A stretch of 64,000 nucleotides of DNA from Simmondsia chinensis (lineage: Eukaryota > Streptophyta > Magnoliopsida > Caryophyllales > Simmondsiaceae): contig JAGTTD010000002.1 in assembly GCA_018398585.1 (NCBI GenBank), forward strand, positions 28,636,186 through 28,700,185. Reading direction: 5' to 3'. The position numbers were made by a program, and so were the translations under genes. The notes under the pieces were generated by a model. That model ran no database searches. It was not told where the DNA came from and saw only the letters and a list, made by a program, of their open reading frames with translations. Shown here in pieces: positions 31,620-43,169 of this stretch. The stretch's first letter is position 1, and each line of letters begins with the position of its first letter.

Positions 31620-33276
31620 AGGGCAGGACTTATATACGGTTCCTCTTTTTCTTTCGTAGGGGATTGCCATGTGCACCATCTTCAATGGCAAAAAACATTT
31701 TGATCATGTCACTTTTTTGGGCGGTTGTAGCTTAAACATAGTCTTTTGCCCATCTCCTAACATTCTTTAGCGCGTCGAACTTGTTCCATTAGATAAATAT
31801 CCTTCCCACGTTTCCCTTTCCTTCCCACTAGGTAGGCGAATTTGTTCAGTTTCAAAAATGATGCAATATGATGATAGCCTCCTTCCTTCCATTTCCAACC
31901 AAACCTAGGCCCCACCTTCAATATTTTGAATGCTTCCTTATTGACGGCCTCCTTCGAGCGCCTAACCAACCCCGATGAGATCGAATCCTCCATGTCTTTT
32001 GTCAGTCGAGCTCTATTGCATGAGGTTGCCTTCAGGTTGGCCATTTGATTTTCGGAAGAGGGAACCACCACTTCTTCCTAAACTGCAACTTCAAAGAGAT
32101 TCACAAACCCTGGTGGAGAAGTGTCACTAGGTTCATCCGACTGGGCCAACTGATTCTCTCTAACCTTCTCTATTAGAGCTTTCCCCTTCGGACTGTGAAA
32201 TTCTTGAAGTCCTTAGTGCATCAACTTCCAGAACTTTAACTTCGAAGAGATTTACAAACCCCATGGGGAACATCTCACATGAGCTCTCCAACTTTTCAAC
32301 AGCGTTAATCCTCATATCGCCAAGTTCTTCTTCTTGGGTTTCCTTCACCACTTCAACTTCCCCGACGACACCTCGCACAGATTCTTCATGCAATTCCTCT
32401 ACCAGTGAGTTATTGTCAACCTCATTGTCCTTGGGCGCTCCATGTCCAAATCTTCTCCGTTTTCCTTTGGAGACTTCCGAGATTCTTTCTTTGTTGCTGA
32501 AATCTTCCATTCTAAGAATTTTTTAAATGCCACCTGACCAACCTCAAAAGCATGGACAATGTGCTGCAAGCTTCCTATGGTGAGGACAACATCTTTTACC
32601 AGCTCCAAACAATCAGTCTTAATTAGCACCCGTTCAACTTCAAAATTCAAAAATCGCCTGCACTCGACGTTCAATGTGATGATTCTACCCCACTCTCCTT
32701 CTATCCTCCTGAAGTTCTCTGATGACCAAGCCTGTAAAGGTACCCCATAGCATGTGAACCAAGCTAATCTCTTAATGTTCTTGTCAAATTCTGTCCATTT
32801 TCTCATGTTATAGGCGCCATATTTGGACCACCGAACTTCTTTTTCTAGCATCAAGTTTCTTTCTTCCTCCTTTTGAAGGACAACCACAAACTTTCTTTCC
32901 CTTAGGCTTAGCACTTCGCATTACATTGAACCCTCCATTAATAAAATCTCCTTTAGCCACTCTTGACTTAGCTCCTCCTCAGCCTCGATTGTGATACTTC
33001 AGTGCCACTTTGTCACATTCCCATCTTCTTGTTTCCCTACAACAATCCTCCTCTCCACCCTAGCGATGGGTAGTCGGTTCACCCCTTCCACCCTGATGTT
33101 ACCTTGAGGAGGTACACCACTGACAACTTAAGCAAAGGTTCTGCCATCGTGCCATGGAGGATTTGGTAACGTCTTCTTATGATTTAGAGTTACTTCCTGA
33201 TTCCTTTTCTAATCTCTGAAAAAATTAGCCTAATTTACTATAATCCTCATATCCCCTATCCATAACCATTTGCCTT
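31620..33276 (-). pseudogene. LINE ORF1 (DUF4283-like), right half interrupted by a 25-kb insertion
   Basis: The minus strand reads REEERNLML-like and EFDKNIKRLAWFTCYGVPLQ, then AWSSENFRRIEGEWGRIITL and FEVERVLIKTDCLELVKDVV. This is the plant L1 ORF1 core (W....V.GVPL.AW....F..I...WG....). Downstream is acidic and basic low-complexity sequence, then SGLVRRSKEAVNKEAFKILK and VGPRFGWKWKEGGYHHIASF. ORF1 proteins bind LINE RNA. Its N-terminal RRM lies at 58906-59130 on the far side of the CTTAA insertion. Several stops and frame changes. Confidence 0.8.
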
Positions 33277-33281
33277 CTTAA

Positions 33282-36200
33282 TGTTAGGAATAGTGTCCTA
33301 AAATCCAGATTTATTTTGTAATATTATTTATTATTGAATAAAATCAAAGTTTCAGTTGCTTCCTTGTTAAATTTGTGTAAGCGAGCAGTTATACTGCATG
33401 TGATTTTTTTTTTTTTTGGAAACATCCATGAGATGGGTATAGTCCTTATACTACAATTTACATGTTTGTTCTAAGTGGTTTATGAGATCAATTTATATGT
33501 TTGTTCTAAGTGGTTTATGAGATCAACCCACAGCTAGACTTGGAACAAATTATATGGATTGTTGTTTCAAAGACTCATAGTCGAAGGCAAGTTTGGACAA
33601 CTTGTATGCTAAGACTATAACGTGACCCTTTAGATAACTTGTCTTTAGGGGTACAATAGAGTTGAGCTGAGCCGAGTATCTCAGTACTCGAACTTGAACT
33701 CGATTAACTACTCGAGTACTCGAACTCGATTCGAGTAGTATATTTTGCCCGAACTCAAACTCGATTAACTATTCAAGTACTCGACTCGACTCGAATACTC
33801 GTTTATTTTGCACAGAAACATTCTCAAATTGGCTCCATTATAATATTATTCCATACACTCGAACATTAATAATAATTAACTATACTATATTTCGATATAT
33901 TAATAGAAAATACGCATCAAAACCTAAGTTTAAAAAAATACACGCAAACCAAATACAAGTTCTTTCACTCAACCACAAATGTAACATGTCATCTTTTACA
34001 AGAGATTCAATCTTCCTTCTTTCATTCTACTATTAATATCATAAGCCATCCATTTCAAAAGAAAATAATATACAAGAACTACGTTATATGAGTCGAGTAT
34101 CGAGTCGAGTACCACTTTAGGTATCGAGTAGAGTACTTAATCGAGTATCTAGTCGAGTATTTAATCGAGTATCGAATTGAGTATTTATTCGAGTATCGAG
34201 TCAAGTATTTAATCGAGTATCGAGTCGAGTAGTTCACTGCTCGACTCGAGGTCGTTTATTCATCGAGTATCTTTTGATACTCAAACTCGGTTAACTCGAG
34301 TTCGAGTCGAGTTTTATTCAAGCTACTCACGAGCTCCTCGCAAGCAGCTCAGATCATTTACACCCCTACTTGTCTTGGTCATGTGGATGATGATCCAAAA
34401 GTGTTATGTTGGTGTGTTTAATAAGATTGATACACTGAGTTGGACCATGTGGATTATTTGTTTCTATACTACTATCGGAGATGAGTGATTCATGTTGTAC
34501 TGTTTGAACAACAACTCTAAGTCCTGAGAGTATTCTGGACTTGTGCATGAAGCGTTAGTTACTTTGGTGTACTATAAGTAAGGTCTAAACGCATGACTGA
34601 ATTCCCACCTGGGTAACGGCGTGAAGTGTGACAAGGATCAAGTATACAATAAGGAATCTATAGTCTCTTATGAGATACAAATGTCCCCTTAGTTGATTCG
34701 CAAATATTTGAATAGTTCAAAATCTTAGGCAAAAAGTGTTGGACATTTGAAATTTATACTGTTAATATGTTTAAGTATAAATAGATTATTCAGTGAAGGA
34801 TGAGTAGGTAACTAATGGAGAAGTTATGAGAAGGATAATGATAGTATTTATACTTATTTTTCGTAATGGACATCTAGTAGAGGGGTTGTTGTCATCAATA
34901 CAGTCTATTAGGGAGATATTGAATAAATGGTTTAAGTCTGAAGTGTAGTGAGATTTAATTAGTGGAATTAAGTCTCATTAAATGGTAATTAAATTATTCA
35001 TGAGATGATTAATTTAACACATTTGGATCTAGATTTAAATTATCTCTGAGGTCCCTGCGCAAGCCTTTGTATTTATTGCCGTCAAAAAAATGTAAAAGAA
35101 TTCATGAGATGAATTATTTATCCATGAGATAGGTAAATTAATTTTGCCAAAAATTATTCATTAAATAAATATAAATTATAAATTATAAATAAAATAATTT
35201 TTGTATGCTAAAATTCATAGGATGAATTTTTTACATGTGGAAAATAAAGCAAAAAATTTTTTTACAAAATATCACAGCACAGTAACGATCCATGTGCTTC
35301 AGCTTTGATGAACCAGCCCGCGACACGAGTCACGCGTTGGGTCATTCTCAGTGGCCATCCGTGCTTGCTGGCACGAGCAAATGAAATTATGACACGTGGC
35401 ATGCGGATTGTGGGCTAAAGCATGCGATTTGTGCTGTGCTTGAAACGATGCGTTTTGGCCTATATTTGTGTTAAATGTTGTGTTTTATTTTAATTGGGAT
35501 TTTTTTTTATGAATCCCCCATAGACGAATTGATTTATTTTCGCTCCGGTAGCCTACTGTAAATAGGATACCTACTCAGAGGTTTGGCATTCGAATTGAAA
35601 TAAATATTTTTGGGTTTTTGGAATCGTTTTGGGGACCTAATTTGAGAGAAAAAATTTTGTTGAAATTTTTCTTTCCATAGTTTAATATTTTTCGGAGCCC
35701 ACCCTCTGGACAGCTCGAGGTCATTGCGTACAAGATCGCGGAGTCTCGATTTTGGTATTCTTCTAAAGATTATTATTCTTTCTGGTATTCTATTTTTATA
35801 GCAATTTCAGGTATATTTTCTTTCTTCTTCTTTTAGTTTTCACTTTTCTATTTATTTACAATATTGTTCTTATGCCAATTTAAGTTTATGTATTGTCATG
35901 AATGTATCAGAATAATAGGCCTATAGATTTAAATTAAGAATTTAGATCTGTAGATTTAAATTATGAATTCAAATCTACAGATTTAAAATAAGGAATTTTA
36001 AATCAACTCTAGGTTTAGAATTATGAATTCTAAACCCTTTCCGTTGCGTAAACTTTATAAAATTAGAGAGAATTTTTAAAATTCATCCCAACAACTTGTA
36101 TTAGAGCAAAGGGATTTATAGAGATAACCCTATTCTCAGGAACTCTCGCACGTGAGGTATCACGAAGCGTGACTCTCTGACCTGAGGCTTATGTTGAGAG

Positions 36201-36301
36201 AAGAGTCTTCTACTCTAAGTGCTGTAATAAGTGCCTTTTGTTGTGACCATAGTTGAGAACTATAAACGGAATAGTCAGCATCAGAGTTATTTTTCCCAAC
36301 A
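33282..36301 (+). repeat. First LTR of the composite (with MITE insertion)
   Basis: Starts TGTTAGGAATAGTGTCC and ends ATTTTTCCCAACA, right before the interrupted PBS. Without the 723-bp hAT MITE and its 8-bp duplication it is about 2.29 kb, similar to LTR2 (2.24 kb). Near the 3' end, CCCAACA (36087-36093) followed by CTTGTATTAGAGC mimics an older LTR end plus PBS. Confidence 0.88.
33646..34368. mobile_element. Non-autonomous hAT element in LTR, 8-bp TSD CTTGTCTT
   Basis: Perfect flanks CTTGTCTT (33638-33645 and 34369-34376). Termini TAGGGGTACAATAGAG and, inward from the right, TAGGGGTGTAAATGATCTGAG. The sister LTR at about 51080 has the empty site GACTTGTCTTGGTC, which proves the insertion. 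The interior is dominated by TCGAGTA-type repeats (for example CGAGTATCGAGTCGAGTA, 34087-34235), so much of it can fold back. Confidence 0.93.
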
Positions 36302-36306
36302 ATTGG
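36302..36306 (+). other. PBS of the composite, left half (TSD of SIRE)
   Basis: ATTGG follows the LTR1 end. The PBS continues at 46434 as ATTGGTATCAGGGCC. The duplicated ATTGG shows that the SIRE element inserted at the first bases of the tRNA-Met primer-binding site. Confidence 0.88.
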
Positions 36307-37794
36307 TGAAGGTCCAAATGGCAACCTAAGAGGGGGGGGTTAATTAGGTTCTTTAGTGATAAATAAAAAATTAAAGATATGAACCAAAAAATTCAATTAA
36401 AAACAAAACAATAAATCTTAAATGAAACAGACAAAGACAAAAATAAACGATATGCACAATGATTTTTATAGTGGTTCACTTCCAAACCGGAAGCTAGTCC
36501 ACTTCTCAAGTGACTACTCTTAGTCACTTGAGCCTTTAACTAAGCTCAATGATCCTTTTTAAGAACAGGCTCAGGATCCAACCTTTACAACCGGTCTTTT
36601 GGTACGTAGGCTCAGGACCAACCTTTTACAACCGATTCTTTTATAACAGTAGGTTCAGGATCCAACCTTTACAATGTAATAAATTTGAATAAAGTAATGA
36701 AAGAATTAACGCACTCAAAATCTTCACTCTTTCAAGAGTGAATTGGCACTTGATCAAGCTTAGCCAAAGCTAAGGATATGCCAATAAAGCTCAAAGATCA
36801 ACAATAAGAGAACAAGTGATGCTCTAATAAAAGTTTTAAACAAAGCTTGAAAAATAAACCTTTAAAGCACAAGTATATAAGAGAACTTTTTATCAAAGAA
36901 TGCTAGAGAGTATTGGATGATTTTAACCAAAGCATTCAAGCCCTATTCATAGGCAAATGAGGGCCATTAAGACGTTTAAAAAATTAGAAAAAGGTTTTGG
37001 AAAGAAATCAAGTCAAAAGTAGCCGTTTTGAGCTTTTTCAGTCTGTGTGTCGACACACAGCAACTCTTTGTGGCTACTGTAAGTCTGTATGTCGACACAT
37101 ACCGCCTGTGTGTCGACACTCAGCCTGCCCAGGTGTATTTACACGTTTTGACCAATTTGCTTGATTGGTGGGATAATTTTATTGCATTTCCTAAGTTAGA
37201 AATTGATTGATTGATTACTATATTTGTTCAAATTTTTGAATTTATTTCCCACTTTACTTGATTATAAAAATAATTAGTTCCATAAATCAAGCTAAATCAA
37301 CACCCATTAAAATTTTATCTTTATTTGATTTGATCATACTTTTCAAAGAACCAATCTTTAAAAAAAAAAATATTTTAAATGAAAAATTAGATTGGTTTAA
37401 TTTTGACTTGAATATTTTTCAAATAAAATTTGATAAATCAACTTTCAAAAATATTTTCCAAAAACATTTTTGTAAGAGCATCACATATCAATATTGAGAC
37501 TTGGACTCAATTGATATATCCCTATCCTAAGACCTAGACAATAAAAATAAATGACTTTAAGATGCTCGGACTCGGATCACGTTTTCTTCAATCTGGATAA
37601 ATCTTCTCTTCAGCTTTTATCTCTTTTCCTCTGGATTTATCATCTTTTGGAAAGCTTCATATCCATGATTAATCTTTGATGTGCCTAACTTTCTTATAAG
37701 TCACTTAAAATAAGATTAGAATAGTTTAAATCACATGACTCACTAAATGCTTTTTATCATCAAAATTACAATGATATTGGCTTTAGAGCCAACA
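36307..37794 (-). repeat. SIRE 3' LTR
   Basis: Plus-strand ends TGAAGGTCCAAATGG and TTTAGAGCCAACA. It matches 44949-46433 nearly base for base. It contains three TGTGTCGACACA-type palindromes (37043-37060 perfect over 18 bp; also about 37085 and 37107). Its TATA box is mutated (minus TATGAATA) relative to the 5' LTR. Confidence 0.94.
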
Positions 37795-37808
37795 CTCTCC
37801 CCCTTTTT
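37795..37808 (-). other. SIRE polypurine tract
   Basis: Minus strand AAAAAGGGGGAGAG directly precedes the 3' LTR, the plus-strand DNA primer site in reverse transcription. Confidence 0.88.
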
Positions 37809-38068
37809 GATGATGACAAACATTTGGTGTTTTCTCTTGAAAATGTGGAAGTTAAGGCATAGATATCACCATAAAAACATCACACATTGAAGCATACACA
37901 TGACTATAATATCATGATTAATATACAAACGCAATTGCTCCCCCTAAGTTGATGCATTTTAGGTATCATACATTCGGTATATTAGCATCATCATTACTTT
38001 CGACATTTCTCAATCAATCAAACACATACATAAGTAGCATGAATACTATATATTAGTACACCAATTCC

Positions 38069-38072
38069 CCCC

Positions 38073-38105
<33 letters not shown>
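38069..38105. repeat. Long C-run (G-run on the coding strand)
   Basis: CCCCCCACC... with about 35 almost uninterrupted C lies between the third ORF and the polypurine tract of the SIRE element. On the element's own strand it is a G-run. Its exact length may be unreliable, as homopolymers are prone to assembly error. Confidence 0.8.
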
Positions 38106-38108
<3 letters not shown>

Positions 38109-38161
38109 TTTGTCATCAACAAAAAGCACAAGGGGAGAGAGAGAATATGACAATTAGAACA

Positions 38162-39427
38162 TTAATGCACACAAAAAGAATAAAGAAGAACATCCATAAA
38201 ATGTATAAGATTAAACATGATTGTACAATATGGAAAAATGTGGCTCCAAGTTTGTGAAAGTAGGAAAAACAGAGAGAAAAAAAAAAAAAAAAAAAAAAAA
38301 TAAGGGGTAGGGGGTCGAAGTCTACAAGACAAAAAATCAAACAATTTTTGCAATGTAGAGCGATTTTCTTGGCGGAACTCTTCAAATTGAGAGTGTAGCG
38401 AAGACTGACTTTCTTGTAAGGAAGCTAGGTGAACTTCCACAGAAGTAAGTCTTTCATTTAAACTCCTTCGTTTTTGAGGTCCGGGCTGAGATTCTAGCTC
38501 ATTATCCCCATTTCCCCCTTCATCAAAATTCCCTTCTTCTTCGTCCTCAGCTCTTATTTCCCCTTCTACTTCTACCCTTCTAGCTCCTCGTTGCTTCTTT
38601 ACCCATCCGTTGTTTCGAAATTCGAAGCCCATTTTCTTTAAGGATGTCTCTATAGAGTCATCTTGATAGGGAATGGGGTTTTGAAAAGATGAGTGTGTTA
38701 AACATTGTCGAAAAATGCGGGTAAGAAGCATCCCATATGCGGGATTAGTCTTTCTAGTGTGAATGTGGTACATGAATTTTAAAACTAAATCCCCTAAATT
38801 TATTTTTTTTCCTTTGAGGAGTCTAGATAGCAAAAATAGATGTAAATTAGAGACCGAGTCAAAGCCACCCGACCTAGGAGTGATGTTCATACAAATGATT
38901 TTATGTGCTAGCTTAAGAACCACTCCTAAATCATTGGAGTTAGGCCTTGATGGGTTGGAGAGTGGTATTTCACCCCAAACACGACGAAGTAAGGAGTGTC
39001 AGCGAGATTTGGGGAGTAGGAATTGATGGAGTTCTTGAGGAAAATTAAATTCATCCTTTATACTAAAATCAAAGCCAAGTAAATCATTGATATAATCAGC
39101 AGTAATTTTGATTCCTTGACCTGAAATTATAGAGGATAGTTCAAAAGAAGTAGTTTTAGAAATGTTTAAGTTGAAATAAAACTCTCTTACTAACTCCGGA
39201 TATACCGGTTCCTGTATAGAACAAATTTTAGTCCAACCTACTCCTTCAAACAAAGTGAATAATTCTCCCAAGTTATGAGCCCTAATCCAAGTCCAGTCAA
39301 CGAATCTACCGAATAATACCTCCTTTTTGAGGAAGGGGTTAGAGGAATTTACCGAGCTAGGGCCCTGAGAAGAAGAAGCCCCTTCAGTGTGTGCAGATCT
39401 CTTCTTGGCAGCTGTTTTACGTCCCAT
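38162..39427 (-). pseudogene. SIRE third ORF, coiled coil and hydrophobic tail, one stop
   Basis: One frame of about 420 codons, broken only by a UGA at 38999-39001. The N-terminus is MGRKTAAKKRSAHTEG, basic and Ser-rich. Then VREFYFNLNISKTTSFELSS and GIKITADYINDLLGF resemble the 'putative plant transposon protein' domain found in such third ORFs. The second half has VVLKLAHKIICMNITP, an acidic stretch (EDEEEGNFDEGGNGDNE) and a coiled-coil candidate (RLTSVEVHLASLQESQSSLH). The C-terminus is Phe-rich and hydrophobic, partly encoded by the A/T run at 38279-38300. SIRE third ORFs are often called env-like; function is unproven. Confidence 0.78.
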
Positions 39428-40089
39428 TGAGGAATAACTTTGATGAGATTTGGAAGAAAATCGAAAAAATTCGGAGGTTAGGGTTTTTGATGAAGAAAAA
39501 GGACGAAATATAGAAAAAAAATTCGGAGGTTCAGTTTTGTGTTAGGAAAAGTTTGATTTTTGTTAAAGGAGGATGTAATGGTAGTGAAAATAGAGTATCT
39601 GGAGCAAGAAAAGTGAAGAAAAATAGACGAACTTCAGAAAAAATTGTGGAGGTTCGGTTTTATGTTAGGGTTTGTGAACAAAATGAGTTTTTGACAAAAT
39701 GCTTAGGTTTTGATGTTAAAAAGTAGTTAGACGCTTGATTTTAAGTAAATAATTAGAGGTAATTGAAAGAAAAATGGTGATTTTGGTGAGATTTTGAAAG
39801 AAAAGGATTAGGGTTTGAGTAAGAGAGAGTGAGAGAGAGGGTGAGATAAGGAAAGGAAGATGAAGTAGAAAAAAAAAAGGTCAGTAAATTTCTTCCTTGT
39901 GTGTCGACACACAGAAAACAGAGCAGTGCTCTGTTTCTCTGTGTGTGCATTACCCTCTTTTCTTTTTGTTTATTGGTCCAAGTTCCTATATCCATGAATT
40001 GGATAAGAATACTTGGCCCATTGGAGCTCTTTTATGATGAGTATTAAAACTCAATAGAAAATGCAAATCACTTATGTATGCAATCAAAG
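39428..40089 (-). other. SIRE spacer between pol and third ORF
   Basis: Non-coding, AT-rich. It contains a 16-bp palindrome TGTGTGTCGACACACA at 39898-39913, the same motif as in the LTRs, next to an imperfect inverted repeat (ACAGAGCAGTGCTCTGT, 39921-39937). The minus-strand 80-codon ORF at 39753-39995 has no domain. Confidence 0.65.
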
Positions 40090-40926
40090 TCAAGATGATA
40101 GATTACACATGCCAATTTTACTTCTAATATTGCAAAAGATTTCTTCACTGAGAGGTTTAGTGAAAATGTCCGCTAATTGGTCGTTGGTGGGAACAAATTT
40201 CACAATGACATCTCCCTTAAGCACATGATCACGAATAAAATGATGTCTAACCTCAGTATGCTTTGTTCTAGAGTGTTGAGCCGGATTTTTAGTTAAACAT
40301 ATAGCACTAGTATTATCGCACATTATAGGAGCATGGTTAATATTAATACCATAGTCATTTAATTGGTGCATTAACCATAACATTTGAGCACAGCAACTAC
40401 CACATGCAACATATTCGTCCTCAGTAGTGGATAAAGCAACGGAATTTTGCTTTTTGCTAAACCATGACACCAAAGCGTGACCAAGAAATTGACAAGTACC
40501 ACTAGTCGATTTTCGGTCCACTTTGTATCCGGCAAAATCCGCATCACTATATCCAACTAAATCAAAGAAATCATATTTAGGGTAAAATATGCCTAAAGTA
40601 GGAGTCCCAACTAGGTATCGAAATATTCTTTTCACATCACATAGATGAGATTCCTTGGGACATGCTTGAAATCTAGCACATAATCATACACTGAACAATA
40701 TGTCAGGTCTACTCGCGGTAAGGTAAAGAAGAGATCCGATCATACCTCGATATAGCTTTTGGTCCACCTTTTTACCTTTTTCATCCATATCTAACTTAAG
40801 AGTTGAGTTCATTGGTGTTGCTATTGCCTTGGAATTTTCCATGCCAAATTTCTTGAGCATTTCCTTTATGTACCTGGCTTGGTTGACGAAAAATTCCTTC
40901 CTTGCCTTGCTTGATTTGTAATCCAA
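40090..40926 (-). pseudogene. SIRE RNase H and RT C-terminal part
   Basis: Reads QARYIKEMLKKFGMENSKAI, LYRGMIGSLLYLTASRPDIL, then after a frame change MKRIFRYLVGTPTLGIFYPK, LVGYSDADFAGYKVDRKSTS (first catalytic Asp), EDEYVACGSCCAQMLWL (catalytic Glu), CDNTSAICLTKNPAQHSRTK and FVPTNDQLADIFTKPL. All RNase H catalytic positions look intact. A frameshift at about 40640-40690 separates the two frames. It ends at UGA near 40090. Confidence 0.92.
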
Positions 40927-42427
40927 GAAAGTAGTTAAGTTCTCCTATCATACTCATTTCGAATTCCCTACTCATAAGATTTGCAAATTCTTCACAAAGA
41001 GATGGATTAGTAGCACCAAACACTATATCATCAACATAAATTTGTACGATAAGAATTTCATGTTTAGAGTGTTTGATAAAGAGTGTGGTGTCAACTTTTC
41101 CTTTTGAAAATCCATTTTGTATTAAAAAGGAACTCAATCTCTCGTACCAAGCTCTAGGAGCTTGTTTCAATCCATAGAGTGCCTTTTTAAGTTTGAAAAC
41201 ATGATTGAAAAATTTGTCATCCTCAAATCTGGGTGGTTGTTCAACTTAAACCTCTTCTTCAATAAGACCATTTAAAAATGCACTTTTAACATCCATTTGA
41301 AAAAGTTTGAAATCTTTAAATGAAGCAAATGCACATAAGAGTCTAATAGCTTCTAGCCTAGCAACGGGAGCAAAGGTTTCCTCATAGTCTATACCTTTTT
41401 CTTGGTTATAGCCTTTAGCTACCAACCTTGCCTTATTTCTTACCACGTTACCTTCCTCATCCTTCTTGTTGCGGTAGACGCATTTGGTACCTATGATTTG
41501 ATGATCTTGGGGTCTATCTACAAGTTCCCATACATCACTTCTCTTGAATTGGTTGAGCTCTTCCTCCATTGCCATTATCCAATTTGCGTCATTAAGAGCT
41601 TCTTTTATGTTCTTGGGTTCTTCAAGAGAGATGAATGCAGCTAAATGACAATATTCCGTTAATACATGCCTAGTTTTTACACCTTGTGAGGGATCACCAA
41701 TGATTTGACTTGTTGGGTGATCCTTCAAGTATTTCCAATCTCGTGGTAAGTTTTCCTCTTTGGATTCTACATTTTGGTTATCTTCTTTTGATTCATTCAT
41801 TTGAGCATTGGATATAACATTTTCTTGCTCATTGGATGAGTATGTGATGTTTATTGGTTTGATTACTATGTCATCGTCATCACAAGGAGTTCTAGAGGAC
41901 AAGACATTAATTTCATCAAAGACTACATGTATAGACTCTTCTACAACCTTTGTCTTTTTATTATAGACTCTATATGCTTTGCTTGTTAAAGAGTAACCAA
42001 TGCAAATACCTTCATCAACTCGTGAGTCAAATTTTCCAAGATTTGTTTTGCCATTGTTGTGAATGAAGCATTTGCACCCAAAAGGTTTAAAATATGCAAT
42101 GTTTGGCTTTCTACCTTTATAAAGTTCATATGGTGTCTTCTTTAAAATTGGTCTTATTAAAGCTCGATTTAGAATATAGCAAGCAGTGTTAACGGCTTCG
42201 GCCCAAAAAGATTTAGGCAAGTTATTTTCACAAATCATTGTTCTTGCCATTTCTTCAAGAGTTCTATTTTTTCTTTCAACCACTCCATTTTGTTGAGGAG
42301 TTCGAGGTGCCGAAAAATTGTGATCAATTCCAAAGTAATCACAATAAATTTCAAAATCATCATTTTCAAATTCCCTTCTATGATCGCTTCTTACGGAAAC
42401 AATTTTCAAATCTTTTTCATTTTGCAC
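40796..42427 (-). pseudogene. SIRE integrase (part) and reverse transcriptase
   Basis: A 393-codon frame reads [13 protein letters not shown] (integrase second Asp), [20 protein letters not shown] (third catalytic Glu) and [20 protein letters not shown]. Then [42 protein letters not shown] and [19 protein letters not shown], a UAA stop at 41246-41248, then in the same frame VEQPPRFEDDKFFN, APRAWYERLSSFLIQ and QIYVDDIVFGATN (catalytic YVDD). Only one stop and a late frameshift near 40920 spoil it. Confidence 0.94.
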
Positions 42428-42913
42428 CTTTTTACAAAATTTTTCAAATTTATCAAATGCTTCACTCTTATGAGAAAGGAATAGGACCCAAGTAAAGCGT
42501 GAGTAATCATCACCAATTAAAAGTCCATATCGCTTTTCACCAATGCTGAAATGACAAGTAGGACCAAATAAGTCTATATGTAAGAGTTCAAGATGCCTTG
42601 ATGTTGAAACTACGTTCTTAGGTTTGAATGACGATCTAGTTTGTTTGCCTTATTGACATGCATCACAAATATGATCTTTTTCAAATTTTAACTTTGGTAA
42701 ACCTCTAACAAGATCATTTTTTGAAAGTTTTGAAATTAAATCCATACTAGCATGTCCAAATCTTCTATGCCAAATCCAATGATCATTTTCATCCATGACC
42801 CTAAAACATTTTAATGAGTCTACACAATCAAGATTAATCATATAGACATTCTCACATCGTAGACCAACAAGCAAAATTTCATTTGTTTTAGCATGTTTAA
42901 CTATGCATATCAC
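42428..42913 (-). pseudogene. SIRE GAG pre-integrase and integrase N-part
   Basis: Same frame as the integrase downstream. Reads WIWHRRFGHASMDLISKLSK and FEKDHICDACQ, the HHCC zinc-binding module, then an in-frame UAA, followed by [20 protein letters not shown] (first catalytic Asp of the integrase core) and [20 protein letters not shown]. The single stop probably arose from CAG/CAA-adjacent change; otherwise intact. Confidence 0.9.
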
Positions 42914-43169
42914 ATAATTGACTAATGCTTAGCAAGTTATGCTTAAGACCTTCCACAATTAAGACATCTTCAATGCAAGGAGAAGAGTTAGAAGCAACAT
43001 TACCGATACCGATTATTTTTCCTTTCTTATTGTCGCCAAAGGTGACATTTCCTTTTCTTGGCATTAGTGAAGTGACTTGGATTTATCTCTGGTCATATGT
43101 CTTGAGCAACCACTATTCAAGTACCACTTTTGTTTTTTGCTTTGGATTTTCATACACACTTATCACAAT
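42914..43169 (-). pseudogene. SIRE protease region, decayed
   Basis: Between the zinc-knuckle gag and the pre-integrase module one expects the WYLDSGCS-type protease. The minus strand at 43090-43130 reads KVVLE*WLLKTYDQR, the end of a 'WYLDSGCSRHMTGD' motif in altered frames. No clean protease frame remains. Confidence 0.6.
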
